Assembly (NCBI GenBank): GCA_045802605.1
Contig: JBJMQS010000070.1
Span: 139,375 to 203,374, forward strand
From: JBJMQS01 sp045802605
GTDB taxonomy: Bacteria; Planctomycetota; Planctomycetia; Gemmatales; Gemmataceae
Direction: 5' to 3'
DNA length: 64,000 nt
The notes below the pieces were generated by a model. The model searched no databases and was not told where the DNA came from. It saw only the letters and a program-made list of their open reading frames with translations. Shown in pieces: positions 11,537 to 22,300 of the stretch; position 1 is the first letter of the stretch; each line of letters begins with the position of its first letter. The position numbers and the translations under genes are program-made.

Positions 11537-13063
11537 ATGAACACGAATCGATTCCGTGAGAATCTTCTCGAACTCATTCGCCGCACGTCGGCGTTTTTGC
11601 CGGCCGATGTTACGCAAGTCATCGACGCTCATCGTGCTTTGGAGCAAATCGGCTCGCGGGCCGAAATGGCACTGGAGCTGGTCACGGCGAACATCGGCTT
11701 GGCCAAGCGGCAGTCGGCCCCGATTTGCCAGGACACCGGCACGATCACCTTTTATGTGAAGACACCAATCGGGTTGGATCAGCTTGAATTGCAGGACGCC
11801 GCGTGCGACGCGGTGCGCGAAGCGACGGCGAAGGGCTATTTGCGGCAGAACTCGGTCGATAGCGTCACCGGGCGCAATTCGGGGAACAACCTCGGCCCGG
11901 GCAGCCCAGTGTTTCATTGGCACCAACACCGTGGCGATGAAGTGGATATCCGCCTGATACTCAAAGGCGGTGGCTGCGAGAACATGAGCGCACAATATTC
12001 ACTGCCGGCGAAGGTCGCATCGGGCCAGCGAGCCGACCGCGACCTCGAAGGCGTGCGCCTGTGCGTGCTCGATGCAGTGTGGCAGGCGCAGGGCAAGGGG
12101 TGTGGGCCAGGTTTCCTGGGCGTGTGCATCGGCGGTGACCGCGCGAACGGGTATGAGTACGCCAAGGAGCAGTTGCTGCGACCCGTGGATGACGTGAACT
12201 CGTCTCCCGATCTCGCGGCCCTAGAAGCGCGAATCATTGCCGAGGGGAACAAGCTCGACATCGGTCCGATGGGTTTTGGCGGCAATCTCACCGTGGGCGG
12301 ATGCAAGATTGGCGTCCGCAATCGCTTGCCGGCCTCCTATTTCGTCAGCGTGGCCTACATGTGTTGGGCCTATCGCCGTCGCGGCATCGTGCTCTCTCCG
12401 GATGGCGAGGCGGTGCGCTGGCTTTACCAGACGCCTGGGGAATTCGATCATCAGCCGGCCGCCGCGGTGAATGTTGGCGTTCGCAAAGATGCCATTCGTC
12501 TGAGCACACCGCTCGATGAAGCGACGGTGCGCAAGCTCAAGGCCGGCGATGTTGTGCTGCTCTCCGGAACGCTCTTCACCGGCCGGGACGCGGTGCACAA
12601 GTATCTGTTCAAAGGCGGCGACGTGCCGCAGTTGAAGGGCTCGGTGATTTATCACTGTGGACCGGTGGTGTTGGAAGAGAATGGCACATATCGCGTGATG
12701 GCCGCGGGCCCGACGACGTCAATTCGCGAGGAGCCGTATCAGTCGGCGGTCATCGAGCGATATGGCATCAAGGCCGTGATTGGCAAAGGCGGCATGGGCG
12801 CCAACACGCTGGAGGCGTGCAAGAAATTTGGCTGCGTCTATCTGCATGCCATTGGCGGGGCGGCACAAGTGTATGCTGCGTGCGTCAAAGATGTGCCGCG
12901 GGTGTATCTGAAGGAAGAGTTCGGCAGCCCGGAAGCCGTGTGGGAAATGCAGGTTCAAGATTTCCCGGCCGTGGTGACCATGGATTCGCATGGCAGGTCG
13001 CTGCATGCCGAGGTGGGCGACGTCTCACGCAAGCATCTGGAAGAGGTCGCGGCCGGTGTGTGA
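11537..13063 (+). CDS. Class I fumarate hydratase, alpha and beta parts fused
   Basis: This 508-residue protein is an iron-sulfur fumarase that interconverts fumarate and malate in the TCA cycle. PICQDTGT carries Cys64, GKGCGPGFLGVC carries Cys189, and YMCWAYRR carries Cys276; these three are the likely [4Fe-4S] ligands by family alignment. The C-terminal part (from about residue 320) shows the beta-subunit features LSGTLFTGRDAVHK, GPTTSIREEPY and GKGGMGANTLEACKKFG. Both parts are in one chain, as in E. coli FumA/B, though the sequence resembles the two-subunit type. L-tartrate dehydratase is the related alternative. The gene follows hppA across a perfect palindrome, and its stop is 6 nt from the convergent kinase stop. 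Confidence 0.9.
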   Translation: MNTNRFRENLLELIRRTSAFLPADVTQVIDAHRALEQIGSRAEMALELVTANIGLAKRQSAPICQDTGTITFYVKTPIGLDQLELQDAACDAVREATAKGYLRQNSVDSVTGRNSGNNLGPGSPVFHWHQHRGDEVDIRLILKGGGCENMSAQYSLPAKVASGQRADRDLEGVRLCVLDAVWQAQGKGCGPGFLGVCIGGDRANGYEYAKEQLLRPVDDVNSSPDLAALEARIIAEGNKLDIGPMGFGGNLTVGGCKIGVRNRLPASYFVSVAYMCWAYRRRGIVLSPDGEAVRWLYQTPGEFDHQPAAAVNVGVRKDAIRLSTPLDEATVRKLKAGDVVLLSGTLFTGRDAVHKYLFKGGDVPQLKGSVIYHCGPVVLEENGTYRVMAAGPTTSIREEPYQSAVIERYGIKAVIGKGGMGANTLEACKKFGCVYLHAIGGAAQVYAACVKDVPRVYLKEEFGSPEAVWEMQVQDFPAVVTMDSHGRSLHAEVGDVSRKHLEEVAAGV

Positions 13064-13069
13064 GGGCTA

Positions 13070-14290
13070 TTATTCGCGGCGGATGCGGAGAATGACCGCG
13101 ATCAGCATCACGATGAACATTAACGCCAATCCGGCGATCCACCACCAATAGCCACGGCCCGACGCGATGTGCGCGGATTCCAGGTCCGTGTCGGTCGCGG
13201 TATCCGTCGTCAGATCGTGCAGAATCCGGTCCACCTCCATGGGAGCATCGGCCGCGAGGGGCGGGGCGGCCCAGCGCTGGAGCCGATCGCGGACAGCGGC
13301 CGCGCTGGGCGGGCGGTTCTCGGCATGCTTCGACAACATTTCATCCACAAGATCCGCCAAGTCATCCGGCACGTCGGCGTTGTATTCATCGACCCGCGGC
13401 GGTTCTTCGCGGCGATGGCGGGCGATTTTCTCTTTGCCCGTGCCGCCCGGGAACGGCGGCCGGCCAGTCAAAGCGTAGAAGAGCGTCGCACCGAGGCCGT
13501 AGATATCGCTGCGCTCATCGACGGCGGATGCATCGCGCGTTTGCTCCGGGGGCACGTAATCCATGGTGCCGACGACGTAGCCCCGGCCGCCGAAGACCTG
13601 CGCATCGCCCTTTTCGCCGGGGCGCATGGCCAACCCTAGATCGAGCAACTTCGCGTGCCCGGCCGGGGTGATCATGAGGTTCGAGGGTTTCACGTCGCGA
13701 TGGATCAAGCCGCGCTCGTGGGCGTGCGCCAGCCCGTCGGCTGCCTCCGCAAAGACGCGGGCCGCCACGTCGGGCTTGAGCGGTCCGCCGGCGACGACGT
13801 TCATGGAGAGCGTTTTGCCAGGCACATACTCTAGCGCAATGTAGTGCACGCCACCCGAGACGCCGGCTTCATAGGCCTTAGCGACATTGGGATGATCCAC
13901 CTCGTGGGCCAGTTCCATCTCGCGCTGGAAGCGGGTCAGGTGGCGCTCCTCCTCGCGGGCTTTGTGCGGCGGCAGCACTTTGAGCGCGACCGCTTTCTCC
14001 ATGCGGGTGTCACGAGCGAGGTACACCTTGCCGGAGCCGCCGCGACCGAGCATAGCCAGGATGCGGTAGGGGCCGAGCACCAGCCCTTTGCTCGCGCCCA
14101 TCAGTAATTGCCGGGCTTGAAATCGCGTGAGCAGGCCGCGGCGAACGAGGGCCGCGGCGAGGGCCGGGGAATAGCGGCGATCATCCTGTGGGACGTCGGC
14201 CATGAACGCGACCAGGTCGATGGGGTCCAAGAGGCCGCTCGACCGTAGCGCTTTCAGGAATTGATCGGCCGAGACTGGTTGGTGAGCCAT
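13070..14290 (-). CDS. Membrane-anchored Ser/Thr protein kinase (PknB type)
   Basis: The 406 residues begin with an ~70-residue helical region (LTRFQARQLLMG) common in planctomycete kinases. The kinase domain (about 75-345) has GRGGSGKVY (P-loop), VALK (ATP lysine), HRDVKPSN (catalytic loop), DLG in place of DFG, and VPPEQ in place of APE. It should phosphorylate protein Ser/Thr residues in the cytosol. One membrane helix at about 380-401 ends in a short basic tail, so no sensor domain extends outside. The substrate is unknown. The two giant secreted proteins lie directly upstream in the same direction, but 89 nt separate them from the kinase. Confidence 0.92.
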   Translation of the reverse strand: MAHQPVSADQFLKALRSSGLLDPIDLVAFMADVPQDDRRYSPALAAALVRRGLLTRFQARQLLMGASKGLVLGPYRILAMLGRGGSGKVYLARDTRMEKAVALKVLPPHKAREEERHLTRFQREMELAHEVDHPNVAKAYEAGVSGGVHYIALEYVPGKTLSMNVVAGGPLKPDVAARVFAEAADGLAHAHERGLIHRDVKPSNLMITPAGHAKLLDLGLAMRPGEKGDAQVFGGRGYVVGTMDYVPPEQTRDASAVDERSDIYGLGATLFYALTGRPPFPGGTGKEKIARHRREEPPRVDEYNADVPDDLADLVDEMLSKHAENRPPSAAAVRDRLQRWAAPPLAADAPMEVDRILHDLTTDTATDTDLESAHIASGRGYWWWIAGLALMFIVMLIAVILRIRRE

Positions 14291-14379
14291 CAGCGATTGC
14301 CGGTTGCTTGGCGCGAGACGAAACTGCGCATTTAGGAACTCTGCAGAATTGTACGCATGATCTGCTTCTACGCTCTCAA

Positions 14380-17300
14380 TTAAGGCAGGGAGAGGGCGAT
14401 GCGATTGCGAAATGCGAGGTAGTCCACTTGATCGACGTCGCCACTGTTGTCGTAATCAAAGACATGGGACGGTCCCGCGGACACTGCATCGCGGAAGACC
14501 AAATAGTCGTTTTGATCGACAGTCTTATCGCCGTTCTGATCGCCAAAAAGACGGTGGAAATTCACCGCATAATTGGCGTTCATTGGCTGGTTCGCGGAAT
14601 CCAAAACCTGATTGGCGAAGACAGTCAGCGTGAAATTTCCGTCTGCCAACGAGCCGAATTCGACCAATCCTGTGGGGCCGGTAAAGGTCAAGATCGCCTG
14701 GGTATTGCCAGACGCCGCGAAGGCGGCTGAATCAAACCCGAGTGTCACTGTACTGGCGGTGGGATAGGTTCGAACCAGTTGGAAGGCGTTCGTGGGGTTG
14801 GCCGGCAATGTCACGGGCTCGCTGAAATTGACCGTGACGCTGGTGACTCGCGAGCGCTGAACAGTATTGTCGTCGATCACCGAGCTAGTGACCTGGGGCG
14901 GCGCGTCGCTGAGCGCCAAGCTGACCACATATTCGCCCGTGGTTCCTGCGGTCCCGAGGACATGCACCCGATAGTTTCCGGTCGCCGCGGCCGTCTTGCT
15001 CAGACTCGCGTTGTGCCCGTCGCCGGCGGAATTGTCATCGCTGCCAACGGGGTTGTTGGAAGGGTCAAAGAGTTCGATGGCTGGATCGAGAGTATTGATG
15101 AATTCGCCGATTCCATCGCCCGGAGTCGCGGTCGTAAGCGTGATGACTTGGCCGGCCGTGACCGGGAACTGATACCAGTCGTCCGAAGTAGTTATCGCGC
15201 CCAGCACCCGGCCGGCGGTCACCATTTCCGCAGTGGCGAACGAGTCATTTGTCTCGGAATCGATGAATGCGCCGCGAGCCACGAGCACTTGATAATCACT
15301 ATTTGACGTCGCACCCACCCGCGCAAACCATGTTCCCGAGGATGAGGGTGTAAAACCAATTGTTTGATCGAAGTTCGCAGAACCCGTTGAACCCGATACC
15401 GCAAGTACACCGTTAGCGTCCAACAGATCGAAGCTGAGGGTGCCTGCCGTGAGACCTTTGAGACCGAGTGCCAAAGGTTGTCCAGCGGTCACGGTAAAGC
15501 TGTAATAGTCGTAGCCCGATGCTGGAATTGGCGGGGTGACCGATGTGGCGAGATTCGTGCTGAGGGTGTACGTGCCTGCTGTGGCGTTCACCGTCGAGAC
15601 TTTGACGTAATAGTCCCCAGTCGTGACGATATCGTAAGCGTACATCGCCGAGTTATTCCCGAAGCTGGTGCTGACGCCTTTCTCGTTGTAAAGCAGTGTG
15701 CCCGCGGCGTTGTACAAGGCGATCGCCACGTGACTATTGCCCCCCGATGTCACGGCGGCGCTAAAAACGTCGCCTGTCGTGAAGTGATACTTGAAGTAGT
15801 CCGCATCGGTCGTGGTGCCGATCGAGCCTGTAATGGTCGAATTGTAGGTGGCGCGTTTCCAGGTGCCCGAGACGTTGTTGGCGGTCGCTTTGGTGTTATT
15901 TGATTCGGTTTCGGTAAACGCGCCGTTGCCGGTATTTGGCGCTGTGCCTGCGTTTTCAAGATAAACGCTGATCTTGTAAGTGCCCAGCGTACTCGACGCG
16001 CGGGCGCCATCGATGTAATAAGTGTCCGGCACGGTGACGGTGTAACGATAAATCAGTGCGTCGAAGTTGTTGGTCGCCCGATCGTCGTTGCTGGTCGCGG
16101 CGCTGGTGGTGCCGGATCGGTACAGGAATAGTTGCGGGTCAACCGCGGTCCCGCGTCCTCCGTCGGCGCCGGACATAGCAATCGTTATTACGTCGCCAAC
16201 CTGCATCGCGCCAATGTTGAAGTAATCAGCGTCGGTGTTGCTTGAAAGATTACCGGTGATGACCGTTTGGTAGACATTGCTGCTGACGGGGACGAAATCG
16301 CCGGTGGCGTTATTGGCCGCGGCGATCGAATCATTGGGCTCAGTTTCGTTCACCAAAGCGCCCAGCCCAGGCTCAGTCTGGCCCCGAACGACGGCACGAT
16401 CCGCACCCGATCCTAAATCAAAAAATCCAGTGACGGCCTGGGCCGTGGCCGTCGAATTGTTCGCCGCGCCGCCATTACTTTCGTTTTCCAAAGCGCTGTT
16501 CAATTCCAGACGGGCGGTGTAGCTTCCGGTCGTGGACCCGAGAGAACTGACCGTCAGCGTGTACACCCCGGCCAGAGCGACCGGGGCAGATTGCATCACC
16601 ACGGCACTGCCCGCGGAACTCCCGGACACGGTTTGATTAAGGCCGCCTGGGCCAGTCAGGCTCATACTGCCTTGGAGGGTGGATGCGGGCGAGAGCAAGA
16701 ATGATGCGCTTTGGCCGGCGTCCAGAGTAATGGGGAAGGAGTCGGCGTCCGTCGCTGATTGGATCAATCCGGACGCGGTGCCGGTATAGGCCAGCGTGCC
16801 GCGCACGCCGCTGGCGGCCAAGGGGACCGGAAACGCCGTCGTACCGTAATCGATCGTGTAGCTGGTGTTGAAGGCGATGTTTCCATTGCCAAGGGTGTCA
16901 AACACTGAGTTGAAAAGCAAGTTGAGGGTCACTGACCCTTCGGCCGTCAAACCGCTCAAGCTGTAGCGAACGGTTTGCGGCGAGATCAACTGAGCGCCGA
17001 CGACCGACCCTTGACTCAGAGTGAGATCGTCGGTGCCGACCGTGTTGGCATCGATGGCGGCGCTGAACGTGATATCGACTTGTGTGAATGGCGGTGGAAC
17101 GTTGCTGCCGCCAACCGGCGAAACCGACGTGACGGTAATCGCGTTGGGACTGGCAATTGTGAAATTCGTATCGGAGATGTCGAAAAATACGTTATTAGTT
17201 GGCTGGATCTTGATGCGGGCCAAGTTGCCGTAGCTGTTCGGGATGGTGACTGTCTCAGTTCCGTCATTGGGAGTATTCGCGGCGAGCGTGGTGGGAAAAG

Positions 17301-19287
17301 TCAGACCGCCGTCCGTCGAAAGCAAGATGTTGACATTAGCGGCATTGATGCCGTTGGCGGTCGTGCCGGCCACGTTCCAAGTAATGGCTTGCGAAGTGCC
17401 GGCGGTCCACGTGACACCAGTATTAGGCGACGTGACGGCAAAGGCCGATCCGGTGTTGACGACTTTGAGCACCATGTCGTCGATGGAAAACGCGCCGCCT
17501 CCGGCCTTATTGTCGCGTGCCACCACTCGGAAATTTGCCGTGCGGGCGACGGTGAACATCCGCTCGCCGGTCTTCGCCGTCGTCAGGTCGGTGTTGTTCA
17601 AAATGTCAGAGAGGCGCGGAAAGGTGCGAGTGGGGCTGGTGGTGGACGAGAAAGGCCGGAACCTTGGGCTGGTGCCGTTGTCGGCACTTGTGAGCAAGTC
17701 GGCCGAACCCAGATCTCGCTCTTGCCAGTCGAATGTCAATGGATCGCCGTCGGCGTCGGAACTGCTGGCGACGGTGAGCGCGAACGGCGTCGAAGCAGGA
17801 ATAGTGTAATCGAGCCCAGCATTGACGGATGGAATACTGTTGCCTGTCGATACCGTCGCGCTGCCTGGGTTCGCCGCAATATGCGTCGTCATCTCGTCCA
17901 GATTGGCCGAGTGGAAGTAGGGGTCGGAGTGTGGTTGATAGTCATCGCCCAAGCCGGCATACGACATGATGGTGCTGCCGCTCCCGGGTTCATACGCCGT
18001 AGACACGGTTCGATTGGCGTTTAAGACCGATGAATTGAAGCTGTGATGCCCGCCGAATTGGTGCCCCATTTCATGGGCGACGTAATCTATCCAAAACGAG
18101 TCGCCCGTGGGAGTCGATTGGCCGGTCACGCCTTGGGCCTTCGACCCAGCCATGGTCACCACGCCCAAACCCGCGATGCCGCCGCCACCGGTGCTGAAGA
18201 CGTGGCCAATGTCGTAATTGGCTGAGCCGATGACGCTATCAACGTTGCTCTGGTTTTGCGACAGCATCGTCGAGCCGCTGCCATCGGTGTAGGGATCGCT
18301 CGACGATGTAAAGCCATTGCCCGTGCAGTAGATCAATGAATCGTTATTGGCAATAAGAGTGAGTCGGACAGCGAGTTCGCTTTCATAGACGCCATCCACG
18401 CGATTGATCGCCGTGATTTGCGCGGCATGAACTTGGGCGACCGTGCCGCCGAAGAAATTGGAGTACTCCCAGTCAGCCGCGAGCGCCAGCCGGTATTGCC
18501 GGAGCACGGTGCCATTCGACGGTGACCGCGTGACCGGCGGATTTGCACCGCTCGAAACTGTGCTTAAGCTCGCGGCTGCTTGGCACAATGGACAGTTGCA
18601 CCCCGCTGGATGACCCGTCGAGGTATCCGTGAAGCCGGCGTTCGCAGCATTGAGGTCGGTGGAAATTGTCTGGCATTCCCACGTTTGATGGTTGACCAAG
18701 TCGCTAGCGTAATAGGCGACATATTGACCCTGCTCGAGATGAAAGTACGGGTCGATGTAATATCGGCCGTTTGGTGACAGCACTTGGGCGTGAAAGCCGA
18801 GCGCTGTTTCGTCCATCGAGAGTTGGGCGGTCGGGTCATCGATGCCTTGGCCACGATAGGTATGCTCATCGGGGTGCAAGGCCGCGAGCCCCGGCTCCAT
18901 GATGGAGACTTCCCAGACATGAAACTGCTGGAAGGTGCCGTCGGGGCGAGGCAGCGACATTGTAAATGAGCCGGTGTAATCGGATTTGAATTCTTCCGGT
19001 GCGTCTAGGAGTTTCGCCAGCACGGTGGGGTTGTTGAGCGTGAAATACCAAGCGTTTGGGGCGTCAAAGTGAGAGGTTTGCGTGGCGGTTGTCACCGGCG
19101 GTGTGGGCTCGGCCGCCCAGGCGGACCCGGCTGTAGCGTTCAACGTGGCGAGGTCGGCCGGCGTATAGGGCCCCATAATCGCGATCGCGGGGTTTAGTCG
19201 ATCTTCGAGGCGCTGCAATGAGAGAGCAGGGCGCACTCGCTTCAGATCGGGGGCGGCCTTCCGATGCATTCTCCGCATGCGCGCCAT
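14380..19287 (-). CDS. Giant secreted reprolysin-like zinc metalloprotease with pre-peptidase repeats and dockerin-like tail
   Basis: The protein has 1635 residues. A basic N-terminus leads into LSLQRLEDRLNPA, the RLEDR/LEPR-type motif found on many exported planctomycete proteins. The catalytic domain (about 250-470) carries HEMGHQFGGHHSF near residue 400 (HExxHxxGxxH zinc ligands) and the Met-turn TIMSYAG. Ig/cadherin-like domains follow (DADGDPLTFDW, then a TSPNTGVTW module), and then about five pre-peptidase C-terminal (PPC) beta modules with repeated ETEPNDS-like starts. The end has two calcium-loop repeats (DQNGDKTVDQNDY, DYDNSGDVDQVDY). The tail matches that of the neighbouring 1217-residue protein. 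Secretion and cell-surface or extracellular proteolysis are inferred. Confidence 0.88.
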   Translation of the reverse strand: MARMRRMHRKAAPDLKRVRPALSLQRLEDRLNPAIAIMGPYTPADLATLNATAGSAWAAEPTPPVTTATQTSHFDAPNAWYFTLNNPTVLAKLLDAPEEFKSDYTGSFTMSLPRPDGTFQQFHVWEVSIMEPGLAALHPDEHTYRGQGIDDPTAQLSMDETALGFHAQVLSPNGRYYIDPYFHLEQGQYVAYYASDLVNHQTWECQTISTDLNAANAGFTDTSTGHPAGCNCPLCQAAASLSTVSSGANPPVTRSPSNGTVLRQYRLALAADWEYSNFFGGTVAQVHAAQITAINRVDGVYESELAVRLTLIANNDSLIYCTGNGFTSSSDPYTDGSGSTMLSQNQSNVDSVIGSANYDIGHVFSTGGGGIAGLGVVTMAGSKAQGVTGQSTPTGDSFWIDYVAHEMGHQFGGHHSFNSSVLNANRTVSTAYEPGSGSTIMSYAGLGDDYQPHSDPYFHSANLDEMTTHIAANPGSATVSTGNSIPSVNAGLDYTIPASTPFALTVASSSDADGDPLTFDWQERDLGSADLLTSADNGTSPRFRPFSSTTSPTRTFPRLSDILNNTDLTTAKTGERMFTVARTANFRVVARDNKAGGGAFSIDDMVLKVVNTGSAFAVTSPNTGVTWTAGTSQAITWNVAGTTANGINAANVNILLSTDGGLTFPTTLAANTPNDGTETVTIPNSYGNLARIKIQPTNNVFFDISDTNFTIASPNAITVTSVSPVGGSNVPPPFTQVDITFSAAIDANTVGTDDLTLSQGSVVGAQLISPQTVRYSLSGLTAEGSVTLNLLFNSVFDTLGNGNIAFNTSYTIDYGTTAFPVPLAASGVRGTLAYTGTASGLIQSATDADSFPITLDAGQSASFLLSPASTLQGSMSLTGPGGLNQTVSGSSAGSAVVMQSAPVALAGVYTLTVSSLGSTTGSYTARLELNSALENESNGGAANNSTATAQAVTGFFDLGSGADRAVVRGQTEPGLGALVNETEPNDSIAAANNATGDFVPVSSNVYQTVITGNLSSNTDADYFNIGAMQVGDVITIAMSGADGGRGTAVDPQLFLYRSGTTSAATSNDDRATNNFDALIYRYTVTVPDTYYIDGARASSTLGTYKISVYLENAGTAPNTGNGAFTETESNNTKATANNVSGTWKRATYNSTITGSIGTTTDADYFKYHFTTGDVFSAAVTSGGNSHVAIALYNAAGTLLYNEKGVSTSFGNNSAMYAYDIVTTGDYYVKVSTVNATAGTYTLSTNLATSVTPPIPASGYDYYSFTVTAGQPLALGLKGLTAGTLSFDLLDANGVLAVSGSTGSANFDQTIGFTPSSSGTWFARVGATSNSDYQVLVARGAFIDSETNDSFATAEMVTAGRVLGAITTSDDWYQFPVTAGQVITLTTATPGDGIGEFINTLDPAIELFDPSNNPVGSDDNSAGDGHNASLSKTAAATGNYRVHVLGTAGTTGEYVVSLALSDAPPQVTSSVIDDNTVQRSRVTSVTVNFSEPVTLPANPTNAFQLVRTYPTASTVTLGFDSAAFAASGNTQAILTFTGPTGLVEFGSLADGNFTLTVFANQVLDSANQPMNANYAVNFHRLFGDQNGDKTVDQNDYLVFRDAVSAGPSHVFDYDNSGDVDQVDYLAFRNRIALSLP

Positions 19288-19350
19288 CGAGGTTTACCTC
19301 GAAACAGATGACAGAAACGAATTCAATAAGGCGATCATCAAGAATCGCAT

Positions 19351-22300
19351 TTAGGGGCCGGCTGAGATGCGGTTGCGGAATGCCAAGTAATCCAATTGAT
19401 CGACATCGCCGGAGTTGTCGAAATCGAAAATCGTATTCGGCCCTCCGCCAATCGCGTTCCGGAATACCAGATAGTCGGTTTGATCAACGACCACGTCACC
19501 ATTCTGATCGCCGTACAGGCGGAAGAACTTGTTGGCTGTTGTGCCGGTGACAACGTAATCCCCGCCAGCGATGCCGTCGTTATTGCCGTCGAGGGCCGTG
19601 CCGGTGGTGCTCGAAACTTGAGCGGCATCGATGATCAAGTTGTAAAGGCCATCGATGAGTGAATTGGCTGACTCGGTCAAAGTGCCCGAAAAGGTAATTG
19701 TTACCGAACTAGTCGGGCCGGCGTTCGGCGTCGCGACCAGCGCGACATCGCCCGTTGTCCCGCCGGTGCCGCTGCGATGTACGGTGAACGCGGCGGCCGC
19801 ACCGCCCATGAAGTTCATGGGCTCGGAAAACGTGACGACGATTTGACGAACTTGGGATCGCTGGTTTGTACCGTCGCCGAAAATGATTCCGGTGACGGTT
19901 GGCGGGGGGACGTTTACTTGGAAACTACCGACTGTCGCGGTCGAAACCGTATTGGTGGCAACGTCCGCGACCTGGTTGGCTTGCACCACGACAGAATATG
20001 TGCCATTGTCGGCGGTATCCCAGGTCCCGCCGGGCGGTGAGAAGGTGTAGGTTGCGACCCGCGGTGTCCCGTTCGTGTTGTTATCGACACCTACAAACGT
20101 GGCGGGCACATCGAAGCCGCCCGGACCTGTGACGCGCACGTCAGTGTTGTCCAACGATCCGACGTTGATCGCGGAATCATCCGAGTAAGTCACCGTGAAC
20201 TGCTGGCTGCTTCCTCCGCTGATCGTGACATTTGCCGGCGAAGATGTCGCAGTGGGTGGTGTCTGATCGAAGTTGACAGTATTGTCCGTGCTGCTTGACG
20301 CCTGGTTAGCGCCGCCCGCACCGTTGGCAACGCCGGCAGCCAAGCTGGCCACGACAGTACCGGTGCCGGTCATGCCGCTGACCGCGATGTTGTATGTTGT
20401 GCCGCTGCCGGTCACGATGGCGGTCGTCGCTCCGGCTGTGCCGCTGAGGGTCACGTCGCCGGTCGCAAAATCGGAGACAGATTGGTTGAACACGACCGTG
20501 AAATTGATTGTCCCGCTGTTCGTTGGATCGGCCTGCAACGCGTCCTGATTGACTGTCACAGTCAATGGCGGGTTTGCTCCCTTGATGGCAAAGTCGCGTC
20601 CAGAATAGGTCGTGCCCGGCAATGTCGATACCAAATAATTCGGCGTGTTATTGGTGACGATCACCTTGGCGATGTAGATGTCATGCGTTGCGGTGCCGCT
20701 CGGATTGTCGCCAGTGCTATTGGAGTTGTCCGGCCAGGTCGCAATAAATCGACCATTGGTGAAGCTCAACCCCGTGTAGTCGCCGTAATCATTACTGCCG
20801 CCGGGCAACGATTGGCCGCTGCTCAGTTTGATGTTCGGCAAGAATGTCGCGCCGCCGTCGAAACTCGCGGTGGCCCAGTACTCGGACTTGGCATTGGCAG
20901 GGTCGTTGCGTGCGTCGAACCACGAAATTGCAATGTAGCCAGTTGTCTGATCTAAACTGATCCGTGGCAAGAATTGGCCATTGGTCGTATTATCGTCGTT
21001 CACCCGGACGGGGCTGCTCCACGTCGTCCCGTTATTGTCCGAGTGGCGCAGCATGATGTCCGTGTTATTGCTTTCGTTGGTCACTTCTTCCGTGTAGAGC
21101 GCGTACAGGCGTCCCTGGTGGGGTCCGCCCGACCGGTCATAGGCCAAGCCGATTTCCGCGTCAACGGAGCGGCTTGGTTGCGGCGTGATATGGTCGAAGC
21201 CACCGACGTTGGTCGTGGTGAGAATCGAGCGCGCGCCAAATGCCTGGGCCCCAACTCCGTCGGGATCCAGATTGAAATAGATAGTGTCCGGCCCTTCGCC
21301 ACCGGAATTTTGGTAGGCGACCGCCACTTGGCCGTTGGGCCCGATCGCGACGTCACTGTATTCGCCCGAGATTCCGGTATTCGAACTCGGCAATTCGACC
21401 GGCGCAGTAAAGCCGCCAGTTGGCCCACTGGAATTGACTTGCAGATACGACGCCCATTGCCCCGAGGCTTGATTGAACACAATCGCAATCAAATCGATCC
21501 CAGGCGTGCCGGATGGCCCCGCCACGATCGTCGGCTGATCGGATGAAGCGGCGGTTACCGTTTGGAAGGAAGTAAACGTCTTCCCGCCGTCCGTGCTACG
21601 CGTGACATTAGTGGCCGTACCGCTACTGGAGAGATTCGCTTCCCAGAGATTGCCAAAGTCGTCGAACACTTCCGTAGGGTCGCCCGTCGAGTTAATCAAA
21701 CCGTCCGATCCGTTGGCGAACGTACGTGGCGACCATGTGGTGCCGCCATCGGTACTGTAGGAGCCCATCATCCCGCCCGAGCCATTCAACTGGTTGGATG
21801 ACACGAAGACGCGATTCGGGTTCGTCGGATCGATTGCGACCGAGGCTTCGCTTTGCTCTCCAGTCATCTTCGATGAATTTACGTTGGTCGATGCCTGTAA
21901 GCCGCTGCGCACAGGAGCGATATGCGTGAATCCGCCCGGTAACACTTCGGCGACAATATAGTCCTTGTTCGGAACCACATTATTGAAAGTGTAAATGCCG
22001 CTGCTATTCGTCGTAACAGAGGTGTCGCCGGCGTTGAGCGTGCCGCTGTTGTCGAGATCGAGATAAACGGTAATGCCCGATAGCGGTGACTCACCGCTGT
22101 CCTGTGTGCCATTGCTGTTGGTGTCGTTAAAGACGAGGCCAGCAATCGTAGCCGGCGGAAGTCGGTCCCCAAAGTTGCCAGTAAATGTGCCAGCCGACAA
22201 TAAGTTCACATGGTACCGGCCATCACCGCCCGGCGAAGTTTGGACGTAACCGCCCGAGGGAATCACGTGCACGACGTTGTAGCTGCCCGCCGCCAGGCCC

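Noticed and set aside
16975..18024. A 349-codon open frame antisense to the metalloprotease gene
   Set aside because: It is a shadow of the large gene, which carries a zinc motif and conserved domains.
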